Below are positions 32,237 to 40,838 of a DNA stretch of 47,066 nt, one piece after another. Positions within the stretch are counted from its first letter, which is position 1. Each line of letters opens with the position of its first letter. A program made the position numbers and the translations under genes. The notes under the pieces were generated by a model. The model was not told the DNA's origin. It searched no databases and saw only the letters and a program-made list of their open reading frames with translations. This DNA is from CAKVON01 sp902475665 (GTDB lineage: Bacteria > Actinomycetota > Coriobacteriia > Coriobacteriales > Atopobiaceae). The stretch spans positions 1 through 47,066 of the forward strand of contig JAWQCY010000007.1 of NCBI GenBank assembly GCA_036321795.1, given 5' to 3'.

Positions 32237-34117
32237 GTGGAGCAAGAGAACAAAACGCAGGTCAAAGCCATTCCTGATGACAAAGCCGCATCTGACGGCA
32301 AGGCCGCGTCCGGCGTGCGGTCCGTCGGCAGCGACATCGACTGGGGCGCCTCGCTCGCGCTGCTGTGGAGCTTCGTCGGCAGGCATCGCGGCCTGGTGGC
32401 GATGACCGTGCTCACGGTCCTTCTGGACATGACGGGCATGCTCTTCGTCCCCACCGAGCTCGCCGCCCTCATCAACGCCGCGGTCAACAGCGGCGACCCC
32501 GCCGTGGTGGGCAAGTCCGCCGCGGCCATGCTCGTCGCCTCGATCGTCGGCTCGGGCGGTGCCGTGACCAGCAGCTGGTTCGCCGCGCGCCTGTCCGCGA
32601 ACGTCGGCCGCGACATCCGCGTGGCGGTCTACGAGGCGTCCCTGTCCTTCTCGGGGGCCGACTTCGAGCAGTTCGGGACGGGCTCGATGATCACGCGCAC
32701 GCTCTCCGACATCAACGTCATCCAGCAGACGCTGCTCATGAGCATCCTCATGATCTTCCCGGTGCCCATCCTGTGCGTCATCTCGGTATGCCTGGCCTGG
32801 TCGGTCGACCATGTCATGGGCCTCGTCCTGCTGGCGATCGCCATCATCGTCGGCGCCGTCTCGCTGGTGGCGGTCGGTCGCACCGCGCCGGTCTTCACCA
32901 GGCTCCAGGGTTTCATCGACCGCATGAACGTCCGCATGCGCGAGAGCATCACCGGCGTCCGCCCGATCCGCGCGTTCGGTCGCGAGGCTGCCGACAAGGA
33001 CCGTCTGGACCGTACCTTCTCCGAGTACGCTGACAACGCCATCAAGGTCAACTACGTGTTCTCGGTCACTGACTCCCTGACCTTCTTCGTCATGAACATG
33101 GCCGAGGTCGTCGTCGTGTGGCTGGGCGCCGACCGCGTGGGCGCCCACGCGATGCAGATCGGCTCGATTTCGGCGTTGGTCGAGTATGCGATGCTCATCC
33201 TCTTCTTCATGATGATGATGCAGTTCGCGATCCTGTCGGTCCCGCGCGCCATGGCCTGCCTGGCCCGCGCCAACGAGGTCCTCACCCACGTGCCCAGCGT
33301 CCGCGACCCCGAGAGCCCCGTCGAGCTCGACCACCGCTCCGCCGAGAGGAGCGCGCTTCTCGACGACCCGTCCGAGGTCTTCCGCTTCGACCACGCGTCG
33401 CTGCGCTTCCCCGACGCCGACGAGTGCACGCTGTTCGACCTCGACTTCCCGCTGCGTCGCGGCGAGGTCGTGGCCATCATCGGCAACACCGGCTCGGGCA
33501 AGTCGACCATCGCCAAGATGCTCCTTCGCCTGCACGACGCGACCGAGGGCAGGGTCCTGTTCCGCGGCGTCGACGTGCGCGACGTGACCCAGGCCGACCT
33601 GCGCTCGCACGTGTCCTACGTCCCGCAGCGCGCCTGGCTCTTCTCGGGAACCATCGCCGACAACCTGCGCCATGGCCGCGCCGATGCCACCGACGACGAG
33701 CTGTGGCACGCCATCGACGTGGCCCAGGCCGGCTTCGTGCGCGAGCTTCCCGACGGGCTCGCCACGACCGTAGCCCAGGGCGGCACGAACTTCTCGGGCG
33801 GCCAGCGCCAGCGCCTGGCGATCGCCCGCGCCCTGGTTCGCCGCTCCGATCTGTACGTGTTCGACGACTCGTTCAGCGCCCTGGATTACAAGACCGACGC
33901 GGCGCTGCGCCACGCCCTGCGCGCCGACCTCGCCGACGCCGCGCAGCTGATCGTGGCCCAGCGCGTGGGAACTATCCACGACGCCGACCGCATCGTCGTC
34001 CTGCGCGACGGCCGCATCGTGGGCCAGGGCACCCACGACGGGCTGATGGGGTCGTGCCCCACGTATCGTGCCATTGCGGAGTCCCAGGCCAAGGGAGGTG
34101 CCAACGATGAGCAGTAA
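32237..34117 (+). CDS. ABC exporter half-transporter with degenerate nucleotide site (first of heterodimer)
   Basis: A 626-residue fusion of six membrane helices (about residues 45-320) and an ATPase. Walker A is GNTGSGKST from G416 and the signature is FSGGQRQRLAIARA. The residue after Walker B is Asp (D543-D544, VFDDSFSALD) instead of catalytic Glu, and the H-loop His is Gln (Q575, VAQRVGTI). These two changes mark the inactive site of heterodimeric exporters like TM287/288. Start: GTG 32237 has AGGGGAGGA 4 nt upstream; ATG 32222 (5 residues longer) has no SD. It overlaps its partner by 11 bp. Substrate (drug, lipid or peptide) is unknown. Confidence 0.92.
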   Translation: MEQENKTQVKAIPDDKAASDGKAASGVRSVGSDIDWGASLALLWSFVGRHRGLVAMTVLTVLLDMTGMLFVPTELAALINAAVNSGDPAVVGKSAAAMLVASIVGSGGAVTSSWFAARLSANVGRDIRVAVYEASLSFSGADFEQFGTGSMITRTLSDINVIQQTLLMSILMIFPVPILCVISVCLAWSVDHVMGLVLLAIAIIVGAVSLVAVGRTAPVFTRLQGFIDRMNVRMRESITGVRPIRAFGREAADKDRLDRTFSEYADNAIKVNYVFSVTDSLTFFVMNMAEVVVVWLGADRVGAHAMQIGSISALVEYAMLILFFMMMMQFAILSVPRAMACLARANEVLTHVPSVRDPESPVELDHRSAERSALLDDPSEVFRFDHASLRFPDADECTLFDLDFPLRRGEVVAIIGNTGSGKSTIAKMLLRLHDATEGRVLFRGVDVRDVTQADLRSHVSYVPQRAWLFSGTIADNLRHGRADATDDELWHAIDVAQAGFVRELPDGLATTVAQGGTNFSGGQRQRLAIARALVRRSDLYVFDDSFSALDYKTDAALRHALRADLADAAQLIVAQRVGTIHDADRIVVLRDGRIVGQGTHDGLMGSCPTYRAIAESQAKGGANDEQ

Positions 34118-35927
34118 GAAGGACCGCGCTGCCGAGAAGAACGAGGAGCTCGAGATCCCCGAGAACGCGCTGGCGTCCGCCAGGCGCCTGTGGGTCGAGG
34201 CCGGGCCCGACCGCTGGAGGCTCGTGGTCGCCGCGGTCGCCTCGGTCGCCTACGTCTGCTTCTCCGTCGCGGCGCCCGCCTACAGCGCACACGTGATCGA
34301 CTACCTGTGGGGGCGCATCCAGGTCGCCTTCGCCGAGGGCCGGCCCTTCAGCGTGACCATGGCCGACGGCGGCCCGCAGGTGCTCACCTACCTGTGCATC
34401 TGGACCGCCGCCTGGGCCTTCTACTCGGTCCAGGTCCTGGTCATGGCGAGCTTTGCCGAGCGCCTGAACCTCAACCTCCGCAAGCGAATCTCGTCCAAGA
34501 TGGGACGCCTGCCGTTGGGCTACTACGACGCTCACAAGCCCGGTGACACCATCAGCCGCGCCACCAACGACCTCGACAAGATCTCGGAGGTCCTGCAGAG
34601 GGCCGTGACCCAGCTGATCATCTCGGTCGTGACCCTCGTGGGCGCCGTGTCCATGATGTGCCGCTACAGCGTGCCCCTCACGCTGGTCTTTCTCGTGTTC
34701 GCCGCGGGCGGCCTCGTGCTGACCAAGTTCGTCGCCTCGCGCACCCTGCGCGTCGCCGCGCTCAGGCAGCGCGTCACCGGCGAGCTCACCGGCAGCGTCG
34801 AGGAGGCCTACTCGGGCCGCCTGATCGTCAAGTCGTTCGGCCTTGAGGCCTCCACCACCGAGTCGATCGCGACCTCGGCCGCCGAGCTTGCCGACGCGAG
34901 TGCCACCGCGGACTTCCTGACAAACGCCGTCGGCCCTGCCGTCCGCTTCGTCGGCAGGCTCGGCCAGGTCCTTCTCGGCGTGCTTGCCGGCGGCATGCTC
35001 GTGTCCGGCCGCCTGTCGGTCGGCGTGTTCCAGGCATTCTTCCAGTACTGCACGCAGGCGAGCGAGCCCCTGACCCAGCTGTCGCAGACGACCAACATGC
35101 TGCAGGGCGCCCTTGCCGCCGCCGAGCGCGTGTTCCGCCTGCTGGACGCCCCCGAGCAGGTGCCCGACCCCGCCGAGCCCCTCGCGCCCGTCACCCCCGC
35201 GCGCGGCCGCGTCGAGTTTAGCCACGTGGCCTTCGGCTACACGCCCGAGAAGCGCCTCATGCACGACGTCTCGCTCGTCGCCGAGCCTGGCGAGAAGGTC
35301 GCGATCGTCGGTGCCACGGGTGCTGGCAAGACCACGCTCATCAACCTGCTCATGCGCTTCTACGAGGTCGACGGCGGGCAGATCCTGTTGGATGGGGTGG
35401 ACACGTCGCGCATGCGCCGCGCGGACCTTCGACGCCAGTTCGGCATGGTCCTCCAGGATGCGTGGCTGTTCGGCGGCACCATCGCCGACAACATCGCCTA
35501 CGGCAGGCCCGACGCCACGCGCGAGGAGGTCGTCGCCGCGGCCAAGGCGGCCCACGTCGACTTCTTCGTCAGGACGCTGCCGCACGGCTACGACACCGTG
35601 CTCACCGACGACGCCGAGAGCGTGAGCCAGGGCCAGCGCCAGCTGCTCACCATCGCGCGCGCCATGCTGTGCGACCCTGCGATCCTGATTCTGGACGAGG
35701 CCACTTCGAGCGTCGACACCCGTACCGAACAGGCCATCGTTCGCGCGATGGAGGCCATCATGGAGAACCGCACGAGCTTCGTCATCGCGCACCGTCTCTC
35801 CACGATCGTCGACGCGGACCTCATCTTGGTGATGGATCACGGCGACATCATCGAGCAGGGTACCCACGAGCAGCTGCTTGCCGCAGACGGCGCCTACGCC
35901 GAGCTGTACCGATCGCAGTTCGCGTAG
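34107..35927 (+). CDS. ABC exporter half-transporter with canonical nucleotide site (partner)
   Basis: A 606-residue membrane-ATPase fusion. Walker A GATGAGKTT, signature VSQGQRQLLTIARA, Walker B with catalytic E531 (LILDEATSSVD) and H-loop FVIAHRLSTI are all intact, so this subunit supplies the residues missing from its partner. Six hydrophobic segments cover the first ~320 residues. ATG 34107 has AAGGGAGG upstream and overlaps the end of the first gene, pointing to a 1:1 heterodimer. It lies next to, but reads away from, the metal-efflux operon; I see no evidence for a shared substrate. Confidence 0.94.
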   Translation: MSSKKDRAAEKNEELEIPENALASARRLWVEAGPDRWRLVVAAVASVAYVCFSVAAPAYSAHVIDYLWGRIQVAFAEGRPFSVTMADGGPQVLTYLCIWTAAWAFYSVQVLVMASFAERLNLNLRKRISSKMGRLPLGYYDAHKPGDTISRATNDLDKISEVLQRAVTQLIISVVTLVGAVSMMCRYSVPLTLVFLVFAAGGLVLTKFVASRTLRVAALRQRVTGELTGSVEEAYSGRLIVKSFGLEASTTESIATSAAELADASATADFLTNAVGPAVRFVGRLGQVLLGVLAGGMLVSGRLSVGVFQAFFQYCTQASEPLTQLSQTTNMLQGALAAAERVFRLLDAPEQVPDPAEPLAPVTPARGRVEFSHVAFGYTPEKRLMHDVSLVAEPGEKVAIVGATGAGKTTLINLLMRFYEVDGGQILLDGVDTSRMRRADLRRQFGMVLQDAWLFGGTIADNIAYGRPDATREEVVAAAKAAHVDFFVRTLPHGYDTVLTDDAESVSQGQRQLLTIARAMLCDPAILILDEATSSVDTRTEQAIVRAMEAIMENRTSFVIAHRLSTIVDADLILVMDHGDIIEQGTHEQLLAADGAYAELYRSQFA

Positions 35928-36025
35928 GGAGGGCGACGGGTGGGCCGACCATTCGGGACACCCCGTCCGTCCGGGCTGCCCCGCGCGCCCTTCTCGCCCG
36001 TCGTACCCCTCGCGAAAGGAACCCC

Positions 36026-37267
36026 ATGCAGTATCGCGTCGACCCACGCAGCGGCAACAAGATCTCGGCCCTGGGGCTGGGCTGCATGCGCTTTCCCGGC
36101 TATGCCGTCGGTCGTCCCGACCCCGTGGCGGCCGAGGCGGTGATCTCGCGCGCGGTCGAGCGTGGCATCAACTACCTGGACACGGCGTATCTCTACCCTG
36201 GGAACGAGGAGCTGGTGGGCGCCACGCTCGAGAGGCTTGGGCTGGGGGAGAGGGTGCTCGTTGCCACGAAGCTGCCGCACGCGTCGTGCGTGGGGGAGGA
36301 CGACTTCGATCGCTTCTTCGACGAGGAGCTGCGTCGCCTGCGTCGCGACCATGTCGACTACTACCTCATGCATAACGTCACGAGCCCGGCGCAGTGGGAG
36401 CGCCTGCGTTCCATCGGTATCGAGGGTTGGCTGGACAGGCAGCGCTCGAACGGGCGTATTCGTGAGGTAGGGTTCTCGTTCCACGGCAGCGAGGGGGACT
36501 TCCCCGTCCTGTTGGACGCCTATGACTGGGACTTCTGTCAGATTCAGTACAACTACGCCGGCGAGCGCTACCAGGCGGGAACCGCGGGCCTTATGGCCGC
36601 GCACGAGCGTGGCATGGCGGTCTTCGTGATGGAGCCGCTGCTCGGCGGCCGCCTGGCCGACAAGATGCCCGACCGTGCCCGTCGCATTCTTGACGCCGCG
36701 GGCTCGCCCCTGCCCGGGCTTGCCGCGGCGGACGGGGATGGCGCGACGTCACCTGCGGCCAACGCCGCCGCCTGGGGGTTGTCCTGGGTTTGGAACCACC
36801 CCGAGGTCACGATGCTTCTCTCGGGCATGGCGTCGCCCACGCAGGTGGATGCGAACTGCGACGTGGCGGAGCTTGCGCTTCCCGGGGCGCTCGGGTGGGA
36901 GGGCCTTGGCGTCATCGCGGAGGTTGTCGCCGAGTTCGAGCGATGCAACCGGGTGCCCTGCACGGGTTGCAACTATTGCATGCCCTGCCCGAGGGGCATC
37001 AACATCCCGGGATGCTTCTCGGCATATAACGCCTCGTACGCGTACGGCTGGCTTGCGGGCGTCCAGCAGTACTTTACGGCGAGTGGCGTTCGGACCGAGA
37101 ACCCGCGCCTGGTCAGCAACTGTGTGGCTTGCGGGAAGTGCGCGCGACGCTGCCCGCAGCACATCGACATCCCCGCCCGCCTGGCCGACGTCCGCCGTCG
37201 CCTGCAGCCTGCGATCGTCGACCCGTTCCTTGGGCTGGTCGCGCGCAACGCCCGTCGTGGGAGGTAA
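36026..37267 (+). CDS. Aldo/keto reductase with ferredoxin-like C-terminal domain
   Basis: A 413-residue protein. The barrel carries the AKR tetrad D52, Y57, K82, H116 (LDTAYLYPGNEELV ... ATKLPHA ... YYLMHNV). The C-terminal ~110 residues add two Cys-rich Fe-S type motifs, VPCTGCNYCMPCPRGINIP and CVACGKCARRCPQHIDIP, as in bacterial 4Fe-4S ferredoxins. Such fusions are common in anaerobes and probably couple ferredoxin-like electron transfer with carbonyl reduction; the substrate is unknown. SD GAAAGGA lies 6 nt before the ATG. It is 98 bp after the exporter and may have its own promoter. Confidence 0.92.
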   Translation: MQYRVDPRSGNKISALGLGCMRFPGYAVGRPDPVAAEAVISRAVERGINYLDTAYLYPGNEELVGATLERLGLGERVLVATKLPHASCVGEDDFDRFFDEELRRLRRDHVDYYLMHNVTSPAQWERLRSIGIEGWLDRQRSNGRIREVGFSFHGSEGDFPVLLDAYDWDFCQIQYNYAGERYQAGTAGLMAAHERGMAVFVMEPLLGGRLADKMPDRARRILDAAGSPLPGLAAADGDGATSPAANAAAWGLSWVWNHPEVTMLLSGMASPTQVDANCDVAELALPGALGWEGLGVIAEVVAEFERCNRVPCTGCNYCMPCPRGINIPGCFSAYNASYAYGWLAGVQQYFTASGVRTENPRLVSNCVACGKCARRCPQHIDIPARLADVRRRLQPAIVDPFLGLVARNARRGR

Positions 37268-37344
37268 TGCCGCGGCGCGCCCGGCTCCGCCGCTTGCCAG
37301 GACCCACGGCCCGTGAAGGCGTACGTCCGTCCCGACCGCGCACG

Positions 37345-37382
37345 AAAAAAGGACCCGCCCGCCGAAAAGGCGGAGCGGGTCC
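37345..37382 (-). terminator. Rho-independent terminator of the ilvDBNC operon
   Basis: On the minus strand an 8-bp outer stem (37382-37375 with 37358-37351) and a 5-bp inner stem with one bulged base precede a run of six Ts (37350-37345). It may also stop the convergent aldo/keto reductase transcript. Confidence 0.9.
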
Positions 37383-37423
37383 AAGCGGAACGGGATGCGT
37401 CCGCGCGGGCGCGTCGGGCGTCC

Positions 37424-38419
37424 CTACTTCTTGATCCAGCTGAACATGGAGCGGATCTTCTCGCCAGTGACCTCGATGGGGTGCGTGTTGATGGCCTCAC
37501 GCTGCTCGAGGAGCCACTTGTGGTCGTTGTTGCAGTCGTCGACGAACTCCTGTGCGAACTCGCCGTTCTGGATGCGGCGCAGAATCTCCCTCATGGCCTC
37601 ACGGGACTGCTCGTTGATGACCTTCGGGCCGGCATAGTACTCGCCGTACTCGGCGGTGTTGGAGATGGAGTAGTTCATGAAGTGGATGCCGCTCTCGTAC
37701 ATGAGGTCGACGATCATCTTCATCTCGTGGTAGCACTCGAAGTAGGCCAGCTCCTCGGGGTAGCCCGCCTCGGTCAGGGTCTCGAAGCCCGCCTTGACCA
37801 GCTCGACGAGGCCGCCGCACAGGACGGCCTGCTCGCCGAAGAGGTCCTCCTCGGTCTCCTGGGCGAAGGTCGCCTTGATGATGCCGGAGCGGGCGCCGCC
37901 GACGCCCCAGCAGTAGGCCAGGGCGATGTCCCACGCGTCGCCCGTGGCGTCCTGCGCGACGCACGCGAGGTCGGGCACGCCGGAGCCCTCGGTGTACTGG
38001 CGACGGACGATGTGCCCGGGACCCTTGGGCGCGCACATGATGACGTTGACGTCCTCGGGGGCCTTGATGTAGCCGTAGTGGATGTTGAAGCCGTGGGCGA
38101 AGGCGAGGGTGTCGCCGGCCTTCAGGTGGTCCTTGATGTGCTCCTCGTAGACCTTGGGCTGGGTCTCGTCGGGCGTCAGGATCATGATGACGTCGGCCTC
38201 CTCGGCCGCGGTGTCCATGTCGACGACCTTGAGGCCGGCCTCGCGGGCCTTCTCGGCGGACTTGCTGCCCTCGCGCAGGCCGACGCGAACGTCGCAGCCC
38301 GAGTCCATGAGGTTCAGCGCGTGGGCGTGGCCCTGCGAGCCGTAGCCGATGATGGCGATCTTCTTGCCCTGGATGACCTCGGGCTTGCAGTCGTTCTCGT
38401 AGTAGATGGTGACGGCCAT
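37424..38419 (-). CDS. ilvC: Ketol-acid reductoisomerase
   Basis: A 331-residue class I enzyme that isomerises and reduces acetolactate or acetohydroxybutyrate in valine/isoleucine synthesis. The N-terminal nucleotide motif is IIGYGSQGHAHALNLMDSG, and the following loop RVGLREGSKS suggests NADPH. The knotted C-terminal domain has GLVELVKAGFETL, ELAYFECYHE and MNYSISNTAEYGEY, with the metal-binding acidic residues. Length is standard. Last gene of ilvDBNC; 71 bp after ilvN, SD GAAGGGAAG, terminator after the stop. Confidence 0.98.
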   Translation of the reverse strand: MAVTIYYENDCKPEVIQGKKIAIIGYGSQGHAHALNLMDSGCDVRVGLREGSKSAEKAREAGLKVVDMDTAAEEADVIMILTPDETQPKVYEEHIKDHLKAGDTLAFAHGFNIHYGYIKAPEDVNVIMCAPKGPGHIVRRQYTEGSGVPDLACVAQDATGDAWDIALAYCWGVGGARSGIIKATFAQETEEDLFGEQAVLCGGLVELVKAGFETLTEAGYPEELAYFECYHEMKMIVDLMYESGIHFMNYSISNTAEYGEYYAGPKVINEQSREAMREILRRIQNGEFAQEFVDDCNNDHKWLLEQREAINTHPIEVTGEKIRSMFSWIKK

Positions 38420-38490
38420 GCTGACTTCCCTTCGTTGACGTGCGTTTGCTTGCGTATCAAACCGCTGCTTGCGGGTGGTACCTCGTTGCC

Positions 38491-38973
38491 CTAGGCCTCG
38501 TGGCCCCTCGACATCGCGATCTTGCCGGTGCGCGTGAGCTGGCGGATGCCGTAGGCGCGCAGCAAATCCTCCAGCGCGTCGAGCTTGTTGGCGTCGCCGG
38601 TGGCCTCGACGGTGAGCGTGGCCCTGCCGACGTCGACGACCTTGGCGCGGAACAGGCTGGCGATCTCGATGACCTCGTGCCTGCGCTCGGGGGAGGACTG
38701 CACCTTGATCAGAACGAGCTCGCGCTCGACGACGTCGGTGTCGGTGTAGTCCGAGATCTTGTAGACGCTCACGAGCTTGTGGAGCTGTTTGGTGATCTGC
38801 TCGAAGCCGACCTTGTCGGCGTCGACGATGATCGTCATGCGGGAGAGGGTCTCGTCCTCGGTGGGTGCGACCGAGAGCGACTCGATGTTGAAGCCGCGGC
38901 GGCTGATCATGCCGGTGACGCGCGAGAGCACGCCGCTCTTGTTCTCGACGAGGACCGAGAGGATGTGCTTCAT
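38491..38973 (-). CDS. ilvN: Acetolactate synthase small (regulatory) subunit
   Basis: A 160-residue ACT-domain protein (HILSVLVENKSGVLSRVTGMISRRGFNIESLSV, read in parts) that activates the catalytic subunit and gives feedback inhibition by valine. Length fits the ~160-residue IlvN/IlvH class with ACT plus C-terminal domain. Start: ATG 38973 inside the ilvB stop (ATGA overlap), SD AGGGAGG 9 nt upstream. Confidence 0.96.
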   Translation of the reverse strand: MKHILSVLVENKSGVLSRVTGMISRRGFNIESLSVAPTEDETLSRMTIIVDADKVGFEQITKQLHKLVSVYKISDYTDTDVVERELVLIKVQSSPERRHEVIEIASLFRAKVVDVGRATLTVEATGDANKLDALEDLLRAYGIRQLTRTGKIAMSRGHEA

Positions 38974-40838
38974 CGGGACTCGCCTCCCTTCGTCTCGTCT
39001 GCGTGCTCGCCGAAGCCCTTCTCGGTGACGCGGACGCCGCCGAGGGTCACGTCCAGGGCGCCGATGATGTCGTCGATCGGGGCGCCGGGGGCGACCATGG
39101 GGTAGACGGTCTGCTCGGTCGGAATCTGGACGTCCAGCAGGTACGGGACGTCGGATGCCAGCATCTCGTCCAGGGCGCCGTCGAGTTCGTCGGGGTCGCT
39201 CACCGAGCGGGCGCGCCACCCGTAGGCGTCGGCCAGCTTGACGAAGTCGGGGTTGGCGTCCAGCTCGGTGAAGGAGTAGCGCTCGTGGTAGAACAGGCGC
39301 TGCCACTGGTGGACCATGCCCAGCGCGCGGTTGTCCACGACCACGACCTTGACCGCGACGCCGTTGATGGCGGCGGTGGCCATCTCCTGCGAGTTCATCT
39401 GGAACGAGCCGTCGCCCGCGATGCAGACGACCTCGTCGTCGGGGCGTCCGATCTTGGCGCCGATTGCCGCGGGGAAGCCGAAGCCCATGGTGCCCAGGCC
39501 ACCGCTCGACAGGAACGTGCGCGCGTGCTCGCGGTGGATGTTCTGGTGCGCCCACATCTGGTGCTGGCCGACCTCGGTGGTCACGACGGACGCCTCGGGG
39601 TCGAGCTTGTCGCTCAGCTTGGAGAGAAGCACCTCGGGGGCGATCTTGTCGGGGTAGTCGGCGAAGTCGCTGGCGTACAGCGGCCAGCGCTCACGCCACT
39701 CGCACACGCGCGAGAACCACTCGGAGCCCACGCCCGAGACGCCGAGCTTGTCCAGGCGCTCGTTGATCGAGGCCAGGATGCCGCGGGCGTCGCCGACGAT
39801 TGGCACGTCCGGGTCGATGATCTTGCCGATCTCGGCCGGGTCGATGTCGATGTGGATGACCTTGGCGTGCGGCGCGAACTCGTCGACTTTGCCGGTCACG
39901 CGGTCCGAGAAGCGCGCGCCCACGGCAAGCAGCAGGTCGCACTCGGTCACGGCCAGGTTGGCGTACTTGGAGCCGTGCATGCCGACGGGGCCGAGGTTGT
40001 GCGGGTTGGAGCAGCGCATCGCGCCCTTGCCCATGAGGGTGGTGACCACGGGCGCGTCGAGCTTCTCGGCAAGCTCGGTCAGCTCGGCGCAGGCGTGGCT
40101 GGACACGATGCCGCCGCCAGCCATGATCAGGGGGCGTCGCGCGCTGGCGAGAAGTTCCACGGCCTGCTTGACTTGCTTCGCGTTGCCCTTGTAGGTGGGC
40201 TTGTAGCTGGGCAGGCTCACGCTGTCGGGGTAGTGGAAGACCATCTCGGCGCTGGACAGGTCGCTCGGCACGTCGATCAGGACGGGGCCGGGGCGGCCGG
40301 TCGAGGCGATGTAGAAGGCCTCGCGGAACGTGCGGGTGAGGTCGTCGGTGCTCTGGAGCAGGAAGGAGTGCTTGACCACGGGCATGGTGATGCCCACGAT
40401 GTCGGACTCCTGGAACGCGTCGGTGCCGATGACGCCGCGCGTGACCTGGCCGGTGATGACGACCATCGGGACGGAGTCCATGTAGGCCGTGGCGATGCCG
40501 GTGACGGTGTTGGTGGCGCCGGGGCCCGAGGTCACGAGCACGACGCCGACCCTGCCCGTGGCGCGGGCGTAGCCGTCGGCCATGTGCGTGGCGCCCTGCT
40601 CGTGGCGGGCCAGGACGTGGTGGATCTTCTTGCTGTCGTACAGGGCGTCGTAGATCTTGATCGCCTGGCCGCCGGGGTAGCCGAAGATGGTGTCGACGCC
40701 CTCGGCCTCGAGGCTGGCGATGATCGCCTGGGCGCCGTTCATGGTCTTGCCCTCGTGCTCGGTCTTGCTGCCCGGGCCCAGGGGATGCCCCTCGATGGCC
40801 CGCTTCTTGGCGGCGATTTTCTCGGCAGTGGTCGTCAT
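38970..40838 (-). CDS. ilvB: Acetolactate synthase large (catalytic) subunit
   Basis: A 622-residue thiamine-diphosphate enzyme joining two pyruvates, or pyruvate with 2-oxobutyrate. Visible are the early FGYPGGQAIKIYDALYD with RHEQGATHMADGYARATG (catalytic Glu), VTSGPGATNTVTGIATAY, and the ThDP motif GDGSFQMNSQEMATAAINGVAVKVVVVDN. The first ~35 residues (AEKIAAKKRAIEG) are a basic extension; ATG 40838 overlaps the ilvD stop as ATGA. SD-like AAGGGGGC is 12 nt upstream, so coupling probably helps initiation. Confidence 0.97.
   Translation of the reverse strand: MTTTAEKIAAKKRAIEGHPLGPGSKTEHEGKTMNGAQAIIASLEAEGVDTIFGYPGGQAIKIYDALYDSKKIHHVLARHEQGATHMADGYARATGRVGVVLVTSGPGATNTVTGIATAYMDSVPMVVITGQVTRGVIGTDAFQESDIVGITMPVVKHSFLLQSTDDLTRTFREAFYIASTGRPGPVLIDVPSDLSSAEMVFHYPDSVSLPSYKPTYKGNAKQVKQAVELLASARRPLIMAGGGIVSSHACAELTELAEKLDAPVVTTLMGKGAMRCSNPHNLGPVGMHGSKYANLAVTECDLLLAVGARFSDRVTGKVDEFAPHAKVIHIDIDPAEIGKIIDPDVPIVGDARGILASINERLDKLGVSGVGSEWFSRVCEWRERWPLYASDFADYPDKIAPEVLLSKLSDKLDPEASVVTTEVGQHQMWAHQNIHREHARTFLSSGGLGTMGFGFPAAIGAKIGRPDDEVVCIAGDGSFQMNSQEMATAAINGVAVKVVVVDNRALGMVHQWQRLFYHERYSFTELDANPDFVKLADAYGWRARSVSDPDELDGALDEMLASDVPYLLDVQIPTEQTVYPMVAPGAPIDDIIGALDVTLGGVRVTEKGFGEHADETKGGESR

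Noticed and set aside
35928..36025. Terminator between the ABC exporter and the aldo/keto reductase
   Set aside because: Only a weak imperfect GC hairpin without T-run is visible.
38474..38484. GGGTGGTACC resembling the T-box core near ilvC
   Set aside because: It lies on the plus strand, opposite to all ilv genes, with no plus-strand gene downstream and no specifier stem or terminator around it.
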